Shown: positions 48,401 through 58,222, counted from the first letter of the stretch. The stretch is 64,000 bases of DNA from Psychrobacter sp. NZS113 (GCF_015864825.1 NZ_JADYWL010000010.1:33046-97045), one strand, 5' to 3'. Numbers and translations are program-made. Notes: a model not told the origin generated them from the letters alone.

Positions 48401-49387
48401 TTACTTAATATAGTATTGTAATACGACTTCGCTGCCAAGCAACTGCGTGATCAAAATATCCATTTTATTATCATATTTAGTTGCATAAAAAACCAATGGT
48501 GGTCGAATATCAGTATCTGGGCTATCAACAGCAGAGAGACCATTTGGTTCATCTTCAATCAATGCTGACAGCTGGTTTGCGACCAATAGTTGTTTGACAC
48601 GCTCAGCGATTGCTTGTCCAGAGTCGACCACCTGCATCGATAACTGCTGCTGAGCAATTTCATCTAATAAGAATGCTCTAAAAAACGGATAATGCGTACA
48701 GCCTAGCACCAATTGATCAATACCATCGTTCGCAAACACTTGTAGCTGCTGGCGTAAACCTACTGCGGTATCACTCTCTTCTGGCATCCCAGCCTCTACC
48801 CAAGGCACCAATTGTGGATCAAAATACTTGGTCACTATTGTACGGTTAGGTTTGGCAACGTTATGAATAACATCATTAAGCAACGTACCATTCAAAGTCG
48901 CTTTGGTCGCCAATACTGCAACACGGCCACTTTTGCTGGCTACTACTGCTGGCTTTAAGGCAGGAACCAAACCAACAATAGGTAGCTGCGGATAATAACG
49001 CCTTGCTGTCTCCAATGCATAAGCTGAAGCACTGTTGCACGCAATAACGATAAGCTTACAGCCTTGCTGATACAGCCACTCTACCGCTGTCAACGTTAGC
49101 GCTTCGATATCTGCACTGTCACGATTGCCGTAGGGTACATTCAGCGTATCAGCATAATAAACATAACACTCAGTAGGTAACTGCTTCGCTAAGTGTAGAT
49201 AGACAGACAGTCCTCCGAGACCAGAGTCGAACAGTCCAATTGGCGCATTTCGACTTCTATTATGCGCAGTAGTATTAATGCCAGTTTTAATAATAGCAGC
49301 ATTAGATATACGTTCAGTGCCATTACTACTGAGGCCATCTGAGCGTAATTTGGTTGTATTGGGGGTATTACGTGCGGCAATATCCAT
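48401..49387 (-). CDS. murI: Glutamate racemase with long N-terminal extension
   Basis: Provides D-glutamate for peptidoglycan. PIGLFDSGLGGLSV opens the fold, VIACNSASA holds the first catalytic Cys, and LGCTHYPF the second. The fold is preceded by ~48 Asn/Thr/Ser/Arg-rich residues not found in typical MurI, and no ATG lies closer, so the extension seems real. I choose the ATG at 49387; a GTG at 49414 also opens the frame. A short Asp/Glu/Pro insertion lies near the C-terminus. Confidence 0.92.
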   Translation of the reverse strand: MDIAARNTPNTTKLRSDGLSSNGTERISNAAIIKTGINTTAHNRSRNAPIGLFDSGLGGLSVYLHLAKQLPTECYVYYADTLNVPYGNRDSADIEALTLTAVEWLYQQGCKLIVIACNSASAYALETARRYYPQLPIVGLVPALKPAVVASKSGRVAVLATKATLNGTLLNDVIHNVAKPNRTIVTKYFDPQLVPWVEAGMPEESDTAVGLRQQLQVFANDGIDQLVLGCTHYPFFRAFLLDEIAQQQLSMQVVDSGQAIAERVKQLLVANQLSALIEDEPNGLSAVDSPDTDIRPPLVFYATKYDNKMDILITQLLGSEVVLQYYIK

Positions 49388-49460
49388 AGTTAAATTACTG
49401 CCATTTTTATACACATATCGTCATCTTTGTACTACTTATTCAATCGAGAATTTATTTAAA

Positions 49461-49563
49461 TATAGTCATTTCATCTTAAAAGTATTACGGCGTTAACCTC
49501 GCTTGAAGTATTAAACATCTACACTCGGTTGCTTTGTACTACTTTTAAATTGAATCGCCTATA
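49461..49563 (+). repeat. Dispersed ~105-bp element, copy F
   Basis: A full copy between murI and the DUF1285 gene, from TATAGTCATTTCATCTTAAA to GAATCGCCTATA. The central GCGTTAACCTCGCTTGAAG block is identical to that of copies C and G. Confidence 0.87.
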
Positions 49564-49636
49564 TCATACCGCTATCTATCTTTTAGTGAGTAAAAATCAT
49601 TCTATCTATTAAGTGTAGCGTAATTCACCAGCAATG

Positions 49637-50371
49637 TTAATCGGCTGGCATCGATAGTTGATAGGAGTTGCCACCACTTTGTAAGGTCAATATCACCTCA
49701 CCATCTTGCTCTTTCAACTCGCCAATTTCTGTCAAATGATAAAAGGTATTGCGACCGATCAGTGCTGTCAAACCGTTCCTAACAGGCATATAAGGACGTA
49801 TTTGCGTTTCGGATATTTTTCCCTGATAACTATCAGCATCCACCTCTACATCAGACGTTGTATGGTCAGTTATATTTCGATCTTTAGCATTATACGCCTT
49901 TAATGTGATTTGATGCTCATCATCTAAACGCACCACATCGCCTGTTGTGGTCGTGAACTCTAACCAACTTTTATTGTCCTCATTGACGATACCGACATCA
50001 TTGATGAGCAGTGGCGCATCTTCAACTTGAATGCGGATTTTTTGCACAGGTGTCTTCAAAAAGTACTCGATGAGGCCCTCGTTTTCTTCTTTCCATAATA
50101 TAGTCGCAAACAAGCTGACTAATGACTCTCTAGTCATTTCCCCACCTTCATGCCACCACTCGCCATTTGCCTTTATGACCAAATCCATATCGGCCACATT
50201 TTCAGGATGCCAGTTCTCTAGTGGTGGTATCGCGCGACTCTTACGTGACCCTGCAGTAGACTTTAAATAAAGGCTAAGCGCATCCATATTATTTAGGTCA
50301 GGTGACACGTCGTTATTGACTTCAGCACCATTTTTACGATTACTAGCAGCACTATTATTATCGTTATTCAT
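49637..50371 (-). CDS. DUF1285 family protein
   Basis: The core NWHPENVADMDLVIKANGEWWHEGGEMTR region and VEDAPLLINDVGI match DUF1285, a soluble family of unknown function common in gammaproteobacteria. The N-terminal ~45 residues are polar and Asn/Ser/Asp-rich, and a polar loop interrupts the C-terminal half. AAAGGAT precedes the ATG. Confidence 0.82.
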   Translation of the reverse strand: MNNDNNSAASNRKNGAEVNNDVSPDLNNMDALSLYLKSTAGSRKSRAIPPLENWHPENVADMDLVIKANGEWWHEGGEMTRESLVSLFATILWKEENEGLIEYFLKTPVQKIRIQVEDAPLLINDVGIVNEDNKSWLEFTTTTGDVVRLDDEHQITLKAYNAKDRNITDHTTSDVEVDADSYQGKISETQIRPYMPVRNGLTALIGRNTFYHLTEIGELKEQDGEVILTLQSGGNSYQLSMPAD

Positions 50372-50783
50372 TGTATAATCCTTTACCTAGTATTCAAAGT
50401 TTGGCAAATCTATTATTACTATAAATTTTAGTTTCGGGTATGATGAGACCATGTCATCATAAACCACTCATTAGCTCGATATTACCTTAACACCTATACT
50501 CATAAATGCGTATCGTGTTTATAGGACTTTTCTTTTATAATGAGTAACGATTTTTTATTTTTATAAAAACGATCAAGTGGCTATTGTGTCAATGACACAT
50601 TTTACGTTATGTGTTGATATCTTTAAGTAAATTGATCTCAATAGCAGCGTGATCAATTGATGCCGCAAAGACAGTTTTTATCGGGCAGCCATATGTCTGA
50701 GTAACGTTAGCGCCGCAACTCTATTATTCAATTGTTAAGCTAATGATGCCCTGAGATAAGCCACTAAAAGTTTAGGAGTAGGT
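50372..50783. other. Divergent intergenic region DUF1285 gene/ETF-QO
   Basis: 412 bp that should hold two promoters. It is AT-rich and shows no repeat copy, terminator or extra ORF. Confidence 0.4.
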
Positions 50784-52664
50784 ATGCAAGAGCCAAACAA
50801 TCAAGAAGCAGTCATCGACGGTAATACTGTGAACACTGATAAGCCAGAAACAGCAAATCTGAACAAAGCAGAGCCAGAAGTTGCAACACAAGAAGTGGCA
50901 GTCGAAGAAGTGCCAATCGGAGAAGTCGCAGTGGAAGAGCAACTTGCTGAAGAAGTTATTATCGAAAAAGCACCAGAGCCAGTCGTAGAACCTGTGGCGG
51001 CAGAGCCTGAAATCGAACGTGAATCAATGGAGTTCGATGTCATCATCGTTGGTGGCGGACCTGCTGGTCTCTCTGCTGCTATTCGTCTCCGCCAACTTGC
51101 TATTGCAGCTGGTAATGATGAGTTTATGGTATGTGTGGTCGAAAAAGGCTCTGAATTTGGCGCGCACACCTTATCTGGTGCCGTCATCGAACCACGTGCT
51201 TTGAACGAGCTAATTCCAGACTGGAAAGAAAAAGGCGCACCGCTTAACGTGCCAGCGACCGAAGATCGCTTTTATTATCTAAACTCAGCCACACGCTCTA
51301 CTAAAGTGCCTGACTCTCTAATTCCAGGGCCGATGCACAATGACGGTAACTATATTGTCTCCTTGGGTAATGTGGTTCGTTGGTTGGCTGTACAAGCAGA
51401 AGAGCTAGAAGTCATGATGTTCCCAGGCTTTCCTGCCGATGACATCTTATATAATGACGATGGCTCTGTACGCGGTGTCTTAACGGGTGATATGGGTGTA
51501 GCTGCTGATGGCGAAGCTAAGCCAAGCTTTGAGCCTGGTTACGAGCTGCTTGCCAAATATACTATCTTTGCTGAAGGTAGCCGCGGTCACCTAGGTAAAC
51601 GCTTGATCAGCCGTTTTGATCTTGATAAAGATTCAGATCCTCAGCATTATGGTCTTGGATTGAAAGAGCTGTGGGACGTCGTGCCTGAAAAGCATGAGCA
51701 AGGCGTAGTCATGCACGGTCTTGGCTGGCCATTGACCGAAACTGGTTCTACTGGTGGCTGGTGGTTGTACTTTGATGAAAACAACCAAGTCAGTTTTGGT
51801 CTTGTCGCTGACTTGTCTTACCACAACCCATATATGTCGCCATTTGATGAGATGCAACGCTTAAAGACGCACCCTGTCATTAAAAACGTCCTAGAAGGCG
51901 GCAAACGTATTTCTTACGGCGCACGTGCATTGACCAAAGGTGGTCTTAACTCACTACCGAAATTTACCTTCCCAGGTGGTGTTTTGGTCGGTGATGATGC
52001 TGGCTTCTTGAACCCTGCCAAAATCAAGGGTACTCATACTTCGATGAAGTCCGGTATGTTGGCTGCTGAAGCTATCTTTGAAGCCTTACAAGCTGATCGT
52101 CAGCATGACGAAGTCGTTGCTTATACAACCATGTATAAAGAGTCATGGTTGTATCAAGACAACTATGAGTCACGTAACTTCTCGCCTGCGATACATCGCA
52201 TGGGTCTGTTTATGGGCGGTGCGTTCACCTTTATTGAGCACAATCTATTAAAAGGTAAAATGCCATTTACCTTACATGACAACCTACCAGATTACGATCA
52301 GCTAGAGCGTGCTAGTCAGGCTTATCAGCCAACTTATCTCAAGCCTGATGGCAAACTGGTCTTTGATAAATTGTCATCGGTATTTATTTCTAATACCAAC
52401 CATGCTGAAGATCAGCCGACGCATTTGAAACTGACCGATCCAACGGTTCCTGTCTCAATCAACTTACCTTTATATGCAGAGCCTGCGCGTTTATACTGCC
52501 CAGCCGGTGTCTATGAAGTGGTTAAAAATGCTGAAGGTGCTAAGTTTGTTATCAATGCACAAAACTGTGTACATTGTAAAACGTGCGATATCAAAGATCC
52601 TTCGCAAAACATCACTTGGGTAACGCCCGAAGGTGGCGGTGGCCCTAACTATCCAAATATGTAA
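50784..52664 (+). CDS. Electron transfer flavoprotein-ubiquinone oxidoreductase with acidic N-terminal extension
   Basis: Passes electrons from ETF, reduced by acyl-CoA and other dehydrogenases, to membrane quinone. The FAD motif is FDVIIVGGGPAGLSAAIRL at ~84-102. The C-terminal 4Fe-4S site uses the Cys of LYCPAGVYE plus the CVHCKTC cluster, and ends GGGGPNYPNM, all typical. The first ~80 residues are a Glu/Val/Pro-rich low-complexity tract with repeated VAVEEVP-like units. TTAGGAG before 50784 supports that start; the internal ATG at 51027 has no ribosome site. Confidence 0.94.
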   Translation: MQEPNNQEAVIDGNTVNTDKPETANLNKAEPEVATQEVAVEEVPIGEVAVEEQLAEEVIIEKAPEPVVEPVAAEPEIERESMEFDVIIVGGGPAGLSAAIRLRQLAIAAGNDEFMVCVVEKGSEFGAHTLSGAVIEPRALNELIPDWKEKGAPLNVPATEDRFYYLNSATRSTKVPDSLIPGPMHNDGNYIVSLGNVVRWLAVQAEELEVMMFPGFPADDILYNDDGSVRGVLTGDMGVAADGEAKPSFEPGYELLAKYTIFAEGSRGHLGKRLISRFDLDKDSDPQHYGLGLKELWDVVPEKHEQGVVMHGLGWPLTETGSTGGWWLYFDENNQVSFGLVADLSYHNPYMSPFDEMQRLKTHPVIKNVLEGGKRISYGARALTKGGLNSLPKFTFPGGVLVGDDAGFLNPAKIKGTHTSMKSGMLAAEAIFEALQADRQHDEVVAYTTMYKESWLYQDNYESRNFSPAIHRMGLFMGGAFTFIEHNLLKGKMPFTLHDNLPDYDQLERASQAYQPTYLKPDGKLVFDKLSSVFISNTNHAEDQPTHLKLTDPTVPVSINLPLYAEPARLYCPAGVYEVVKNAEGAKFVINAQNCVHCKTCDIKDPSQNITWVTPEGGGGPNYPNM

Positions 52665-52692
52665 TCGATGATTGACGCAGTTATTGCTCCTA

Positions 52693-52799
52693 TATAGTCA
52701 TTCCACTATAAAAGTATTACAGCGTTAACCTCGCTTGAAGTATTACATATACATCTACACTCGGTTGCCTTGTACTACTTTTAAATTGAATCGACTATA
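52693..52799 (+). repeat. Dispersed ~105-bp element, copy G (reference copy)
   Basis: A full copy just after the ETF-QO gene and before its terminator. It begins TATAGTCATTCCACTATAAA and ends TTGAATCGACTATA. Its two ends are imperfect inverted repeats of ~23 bp: TATAGTC, a TTC block and a TAAAAGT block are shared in inverted order. Confidence 0.9.
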
Positions 52800-52817
52800 G
52801 CGTTATAGCAGTTCAAT

Positions 52818-52856
52818 AAAAAACCGCCCTTTCTCATATAGAAAGGGCGGTTTTTT
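52818..52856. terminator. Bidirectional terminator between ETF-QO and the AgcS gene
   Basis: A perfect 17-bp stem (52818-52834 with 52840-52856), a 5-nt loop and A/T runs at the ends. Confidence 0.92.
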
Positions 52857-52886
52857 GTACTGACAGATTTCATTTAATCATCGAAA

Positions 52887-54383
52887 TTAATCTGTCCAGG
52901 CATCACGATTGGCTTCATCTTTCAGCTTCACGAAATCATCAGGGTTAAACTTGATTTGATCCCCTGTTTTACCCTCTTTTATTTGACGTTCATAATCACG
53001 TAAAATTCTAAGCGCAACTGGAGATAGCATGACAATAGCCACCAAGTTGACCAATGCCATCAGACCCATTGATAAATCGGCGAAATTCCAAATAGCAGGT
53101 AAGCTAGCAACGGCACCAATGAATACCATGCCCAATACCATAAATCGGAAAACCATTATCATTACCTTGGCGTTTTTGGCACCAGAGATAAACTCAAGGT
53201 TCGACTCACCATAGCTATAGTTAGCAATGATAGAAGTGAACGAAAAGAAGAAAATAGCAATCGCAACGAATATCACGCCTAGGTCACCCACATACTGTGA
53301 TAATGCTAGCTGTGTCAACTGAATACCTTCTTGCTCAACATTCGGATCGACCACACCAGACAATATGATAATCGACGCTGTTGCTGTACAAATAATGAGC
53401 GTATCCATGAATACACCCAGCATTTGCATAAACCCTTGCACTGCGGGATGATCAGGATGGCTTTTTGCAGTTGCCGCAGCATTAGGCGCTGAACCCATAC
53501 CTGCTTCGTTAGAGAATAAGCCACGTTTGATACCATTGATCATTGCCTGAGCAATACCATAACCAATCACACCACCTGCTGCTTGCTCAAAACCAAATGC
53601 TGATTTTACAATCAAAGCAATCGCTGCTGGGAACTGGCTAAAGTTGGTAACGATAATATATAAAGCCAATAACACATATAAAATAGCCATGACTGGTACG
53701 ATTTTACCCGCAATACGAGCAACCGAACGCAAGCCACCGAATACGACTGGCGCTACTAAGACTACTAGTATCAAGCCTGTCATCCACGTTGGAATACCAA
53801 AGGCTTCATGCGTTGCCTGTGCGATGGTATTTGACTGTACGCCGTTGAACGCCAAGCCGAAAGCAACAAGCAAACATAATGAGAAAAATATCGCCAACCA
53901 ACGCTTACCCAGACCTTTTTCGATATAGTAAGCCGGTCCACCACGATAGACATTGTCATTGTGCGGTACTTTGTATGCTTGAGCCAACGTTGATTCGATG
54001 AAGCTCGTCGACATACCGACGATTGCGGTCATCCACATCCAAAACACAGCGCCTGGACCACCAAGATAAATAGCAATGGCTACCCCTGCCAAGTTACCTG
54101 TGCCGACACGAGCTGCTAATGATGTCATCAATGCTTCAAACGAGCTAATACCGCCATCTTTACGCCCTTGATTAGAAACGCGTAATAGCTTCCACATATG
54201 GCCAAAATGACGAAACTGAATAAAGCGTGTAATAATGGTAAAGTAAAGACCTGCGCCAATCAGTACGAACACTAACAATCCATACCAAGGGTTACTGGCA
54301 ATCAGCCAATCATTGTTACCCCAAATAATACTGACACCATAGTTTACGATGCTATTAAACCAACCTGCTATTCCGTCATTCAT
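52887..54383 (-). CDS. Sodium:alanine symporter (AgcS family)
   Basis: An inner-membrane Na+-coupled alanine/glycine carrier of 498 residues with ~11 hydrophobic helices. The AgcS signature GTGNLAGVAIAIYLGGPGA and the FIESTLAQAYK and GGPAYYIEKGLGKRW segments are present, as is NGIKRGLFSNEAGMGSAPNAAA. GAGGAG precedes the ATG. Exact amino-acid preference is not known. Confidence 0.93.
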   Translation of the reverse strand: MNDGIAGWFNSIVNYGVSIIWGNNDWLIASNPWYGLLVFVLIGAGLYFTIITRFIQFRHFGHMWKLLRVSNQGRKDGGISSFEALMTSLAARVGTGNLAGVAIAIYLGGPGAVFWMWMTAIVGMSTSFIESTLAQAYKVPHNDNVYRGGPAYYIEKGLGKRWLAIFFSLCLLVAFGLAFNGVQSNTIAQATHEAFGIPTWMTGLILVVLVAPVVFGGLRSVARIAGKIVPVMAILYVLLALYIIVTNFSQFPAAIALIVKSAFGFEQAAGGVIGYGIAQAMINGIKRGLFSNEAGMGSAPNAAATAKSHPDHPAVQGFMQMLGVFMDTLIICTATASIIILSGVVDPNVEQEGIQLTQLALSQYVGDLGVIFVAIAIFFFSFTSIIANYSYGESNLEFISGAKNAKVMIMVFRFMVLGMVFIGAVASLPAIWNFADLSMGLMALVNLVAIVMLSPVALRILRDYERQIKEGKTGDQIKFNPDDFVKLKDEANRDAWTD

Positions 54384-55267
54384 ACGGACTCCTCATTAAC
54401 GATTAATACTTTATAGATTTTCTCTAAGAGTTGTATCGATATCATATTTTGACTGATGCAAGACTTTAGAAATCTTGTTCAAAATATTCGATACCAAAAT
54501 ATCATGTGCATGATATAGTATTGAGTGATTAACAATTATCACATTTGGTTATTAATTCTGATAATATATTTATTAAATAAATGTTACTTACACTTGATAT
54601 AATATAGAATGTATTGAGTAACAATTTAACAGCACTTATTAACTATTGTCGTATTTTCCTGCGATTTTAACCGTTAACAGGATATATAATAGTATTAGAT
54701 GCTATACAGATAGCTGAAATGCACACTCAATTATTGCCATTACTTCTATTTAGTATAGGCAAAATGCATTTTAGACATTTATGTTGATGTAATATTTATT
54801 GATCGATATGAATTTTTGGAACATTAAAAATGTTCAGGCCCTTGTCAGGAAGACAAGATTGCAAAAAAGACAGTGGATTGTCCTACCCCCTTTCTCTTCC
54901 TCGATAAGTCCTATTATTCCTATACAACATTTTTGATAAAAGTGACCAATGCAATACTGAAGCATTCGTTTATCACTTTTGGCAATCAGCTTTCAGTAAA
55001 AATATGCTGTTACGTATTGCGTTTCCCACTGTTTGACACAGTACGTATCTATTTTTTATGACCATTTGAGTGATAAAAAATAGCCAAAACCTTTCTCACG
55101 TTGTTGGTACTTTTTAGTAACACTATTAAATCATTTGGGATTCGCAGTCTATCAAGCAAATTTTGCCATAGATATAATATCGCGGTAATCGATAAATGTG
55201 AAGCCATCACGATTTAGTAAAATGAGACCGACAATAACATTTTAGGTAAGACAAAAGGAGTTGTCCT
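54384..55267. other. Long divergent region between two symporter genes
   Basis: 884 bp, very AT-rich. Two adjacent perfect 6-bp hairpins lie at 54819-54835 (GAACAT/ATGTTC) and 54841-54857 (CTTGTC/GACAAG), ~410 bp before the DUF4212 gene. An inverted pair around TTTATCACT (~54969) and AGTGATAAA (~55069) is also visible. No ORF here has a ribosome site. Both flanking promoters must lie within. Confidence 0.4.
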
Positions 55268-55528
55268 ATGGAGAACCACAGCGATTCATCTGGATATTGG
55301 AAGGCCAATATTCGTCTCATTCAAGGCTGCCTTGTCATTTGGGCGCTATGCTCGTACGGCTTTGGTATCTTGTTTCGTCCATTGTTAGCTGGTATCAAAA
55401 TCGGTGGTACTGATCTGGGCTTTTGGTTTGCTCAGCAAGGATCTATTGGTATTTTTATCATCCTAATTTTCTTTTACGCTTGGCGTATGAATAAATTAGA
55501 TAAACAATATGGCGTAGACGAGGAATAG
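55268..55528 (+). CDS. DUF4212 small subunit of a sodium:solute symporter
   Basis: An 86-residue protein with two membrane helices. WKANIRLIQGCLVIWALCSY and the GFWFAQQGSIGIFIILIFFY segment match DUF4212, which is almost always encoded beside an SSS-family permease. The permease gene follows 4 bp downstream. AAAGGAG precedes the ATG. It probably forms part of the transporter. Confidence 0.9.
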   Translation: MENHSDSSGYWKANIRLIQGCLVIWALCSYGFGILFRPLLAGIKIGGTDLGFWFAQQGSIGIFIILIFFYAWRMNKLDKQYGVDEE

Positions 55529-55532
55529 CCCC

Positions 55533-57401
55533 ATGAGTCAATTTGTAATTAATCTTATTTTTGTGGGTCTATCATTCGCACTGTACTTCGGTATCGCGAT
55601 TTGGGCTCGTGCTGGTTCAACCAGTGAATTTTATGTTGCTGGTGGTGGTGTCCATCCGGTCGTTAACGGTATGGCAACCGCTGCTGACTGGATGAGTGCG
55701 GCGTCATTTATCTCAATGGCAGGTCTGATTGCTGCTAGTGGTTATGGCGCTTCTACCTATTTGATGGGTTGGACTGGTGGTTACGTTCTACTAGCGATGC
55801 TTTTAGCACCTTATTTACGTAAGTTCGGTAAGTTCACGGTTCCTGACTTTATCGGCGATCGCTTTTACTCAAAAACGGCTGCTATGATTGCTGTGGTCTG
55901 TTTGATTACCGCATCGACCACTTACGTTATCGGTCAGATGACCGGTGCTGGTGTTGCATTCTCGCGCTTCTTAGAAGTTGAGAGTAGTACTGGTCTTATT
56001 ATCGCTGCTATTGTTGTCTTTTTCTATGCCGTACTTGGTGGTATGAAAGGGATTACCTATACGCAGGTTGCACAGTATGTGGTTCTGATGATTGCCTATA
56101 CTATTCCTGCTGTCTTTATTTCACTCGAATTAACTGGTAACCCGATCCCAGGTCTTGGTTTGTTCTCAAACCATGTCGAATCAGGTGTCCCTATTTTGAC
56201 TAAGCTTAACCAAATTGTGACTGACTTAGGTTTTGCTTCATATACTGCTGATGTGCCTAACAAGCTAAACATGGTGCTATTTACCTTGACGCTCATGATT
56301 GGTACAGCAGGTCTACCACACGTTATTATTCGCTTTTTCACTGTACCTAAAGTGGCTGATGCTCGTTGGACTGCTGGTTGGACGTTAGTATTTATCTCAC
56401 TATTGTACTTCACAGCTCCAGCAGTAGGTGCTATGGCGCGCTTAAACTTAGTAGATACTATCTATCCACAAGGTGTTGAGAATCAACCTATTCTTAATAG
56501 TGAACGTCCTGATTGGATGAAAACTTGGGAAGAGACAGGTCTTATTAAATATAACGATCTAAATAATGATGGTCGTATCCAGTTATATAGCGACAGTGGA
56601 CTTGGTGCCGCTCAGATCGCCCTTAATACTGCTCAAGCTGACGGTGGCGATGTTGCTGCAGCAACTGCAGCAGTAGAAACTGCTCGTATTGCACATGATG
56701 CAGAGCTTGATGGTCGTTTTGCTGACGCTGGATGGGCAGGTAACGAGCTTGATGTTAACGCTGATATCTTAGTTCTGGCGAATCCAGAGATTGCACAGCT
56801 TCCACCATGGGTTATTGGTCTTATCGCTGCAGGTGGTTTGGCAGCAGCACTATCAACAGCTGCCGGCCTACTGCTCGCAATTTCATCAGCCATTAGTCAT
56901 GATTTAATTAAAGGTAACTTAAACCCAAATATTACCGATGCACAAGAGTTGAAGTATGCTCGTATCACTATGGGTGTGGCGATTGTAATAGCGACTTACT
57001 TAGGGATGAATCCGCCAGGGTTTGCCGCACAGGTCGTAGCACTGGCCTTCGGTATTGCTGCCTCTTCATTGTTCCCTGTATTGATGATGGGTATTTTCTC
57101 TAAACGCATCAACAATCTTGGCGCTATTGCAGGTATGTTGACTGGTTTAACAGTCGTTCTTGTCTATATCTTTATGTTCAAAGGTTGGTTCTTCATCAGT
57201 GGTACTGCCAACTTCCCTGATACTGAAGAGTACTGGTTATTTGGTATCTCACCGTTATCATTTGGTGCGGTTGGTGCATTGCTTAACTTCATCGTAGCAT
57301 TCGCTGTATCTTATGCTACTGCGCCACCACCAGCACATATTCAAGAGCTGGTTGAGAGCGTACGTTCTCCACGTGGCGCTGGCGGTGCAGTCGACCACTA
57401 A
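55533..57401 (+). CDS. Sodium:solute symporter (SSS family, ActP-like, VC_2705-type)
   Basis: A 622-residue inner-membrane symporter with ~13 helices. The SSS motif region STSEFYVAGGGVHPVVNGMATAADWMSAASF opens it, and GTAGLPHVIIRFFTVP is characteristic. A ~110-residue soluble insertion between helices (~310-420) holds an EF-hand-like loop, NDLNNDGRI. The VC_2705 group pairs with DUF4212 and is often placed near acetate metabolism genes, so acetate or a related small acid is a possible substrate. GAGGAA inside the upstream gene is its ribosome site. Confidence 0.9.
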   Translation: MSQFVINLIFVGLSFALYFGIAIWARAGSTSEFYVAGGGVHPVVNGMATAADWMSAASFISMAGLIAASGYGASTYLMGWTGGYVLLAMLLAPYLRKFGKFTVPDFIGDRFYSKTAAMIAVVCLITASTTYVIGQMTGAGVAFSRFLEVESSTGLIIAAIVVFFYAVLGGMKGITYTQVAQYVVLMIAYTIPAVFISLELTGNPIPGLGLFSNHVESGVPILTKLNQIVTDLGFASYTADVPNKLNMVLFTLTLMIGTAGLPHVIIRFFTVPKVADARWTAGWTLVFISLLYFTAPAVGAMARLNLVDTIYPQGVENQPILNSERPDWMKTWEETGLIKYNDLNNDGRIQLYSDSGLGAAQIALNTAQADGGDVAAATAAVETARIAHDAELDGRFADAGWAGNELDVNADILVLANPEIAQLPPWVIGLIAAGGLAAALSTAAGLLLAISSAISHDLIKGNLNPNITDAQELKYARITMGVAIVIATYLGMNPPGFAAQVVALAFGIAASSLFPVLMMGIFSKRINNLGAIAGMLTGLTVVLVYIFMFKGWFFISGTANFPDTEEYWLFGISPLSFGAVGALLNFIVAFAVSYATAPPPAHIQELVESVRSPRGAGGAVDH

Positions 57402-57436
57402 GCTCACAACTGAGGATATATCTTCTGTTACTATAT

Positions 57437-57476
57437 ATCACTCACAGGCAGTAATTGCTTGTGGGTGATTTTTTTA
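57437..57476 (+). terminator. Rho-independent terminator after the symporter pair
   Basis: A 14-bp stem (57437-57450 with 57456-57469, two G-U pairs) is followed by a T run to 57476. Confidence 0.8.
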
Positions 57477-57562
57477 TCCTATCGCTATAATAACTAAATT
57501 TTAGATTTTCACTTTATCTAATAGGTTCAATTAAACATATCTAACGCATTAAGGAATATTTT

Positions 57563-58111
57563 ATGCTTTTTGAGTTTATCGCTACCATCGCTGCCGCATT
57601 TGGTATGGCTGGATTAGCACTTATCATAACTCACCTCAGCAAACTGGCAGGCAAACGTGCCCCTAAATGGCTGATTCCCTTATTTGCTGCTATTGGTATG
57701 TTTGCATTTCAGATAAACCAGGAGTACAGCTGGTATGGCCAACAAGTCGAAAAGCTACCTGAAGGCGTCGAAGTCGTCAAAACAGCAGAAAGCTCGGAGT
57801 GGTTCCGCCCATGGTCTTACGCTAAGCCGCAAATATTACGTTTTATCGCTGCCGATATCGGAAATGCTAGTGTGCAAGTAGACAACCCAGATATACACTT
57901 ATTCAATTTGTATTTATTTGAAAGACGAAGAAGTATAGAGAAAGTCCCTCAAGTTATCGATTGTAGTGTTCCTGCGCGTGCAGATTACGTTATACCTGAA
58001 AAAGGCAATACACTATCAATTGACGAGCATGTAAAGCAAACGACTGCATGGCGAGATTTAGCCACAGATGATCCCCTATTTATCAAAATTTGCACTGATA
58101 AACAAAGCTAA
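57563..58111 (+). CDS. Membrane-anchored protein of unknown function
   Basis: I do not recognise the family with certainty. Two hydrophobic helices (~4-27 and ~38-55) precede a soluble domain of ~125 residues with EYSWYGQQVEKLPEGVEVV and WFRPWSYAKPQILRF. A single Cys pair lies in the C-terminal half. AAGGAAT precedes the ATG. It sits alone between two terminators. Confidence 0.65.
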   Translation: MLFEFIATIAAAFGMAGLALIITHLSKLAGKRAPKWLIPLFAAIGMFAFQINQEYSWYGQQVEKLPEGVEVVKTAESSEWFRPWSYAKPQILRFIAADIGNASVQVDNPDIHLFNLYLFERRRSIEKVPQVIDCSVPARADYVIPEKGNTLSIDEHVKQTTAWRDLATDDPLFIKICTDKQS

Positions 58112-58176
58112 CGAATTAAAAGACAGTTAAGACAGAAAATCCATTAGCATTAAATTTTTCAAAAAGACGTATGAGG

Positions 58177-58222
58177 ATAAGGCGGTATTTTAGATGAATA
58201 AAAATCTAAGATACCGCCTTAT
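58177..58222. terminator. Bidirectional terminator, imperfect stem
   Basis: 58177-58195 pairs with 58204-58222, with a small internal mismatch. Core pairing is ATAAGGCGGTA with TACCGCCTTAT. It separates the convergent unknown membrane protein and rhomboid genes. Confidence 0.75.

Noticed and set aside
54873..55061. 62-residue ORF in the region before the DUF4212 gene
   Set aside because: No ribosome site and a random AT-rich composition.
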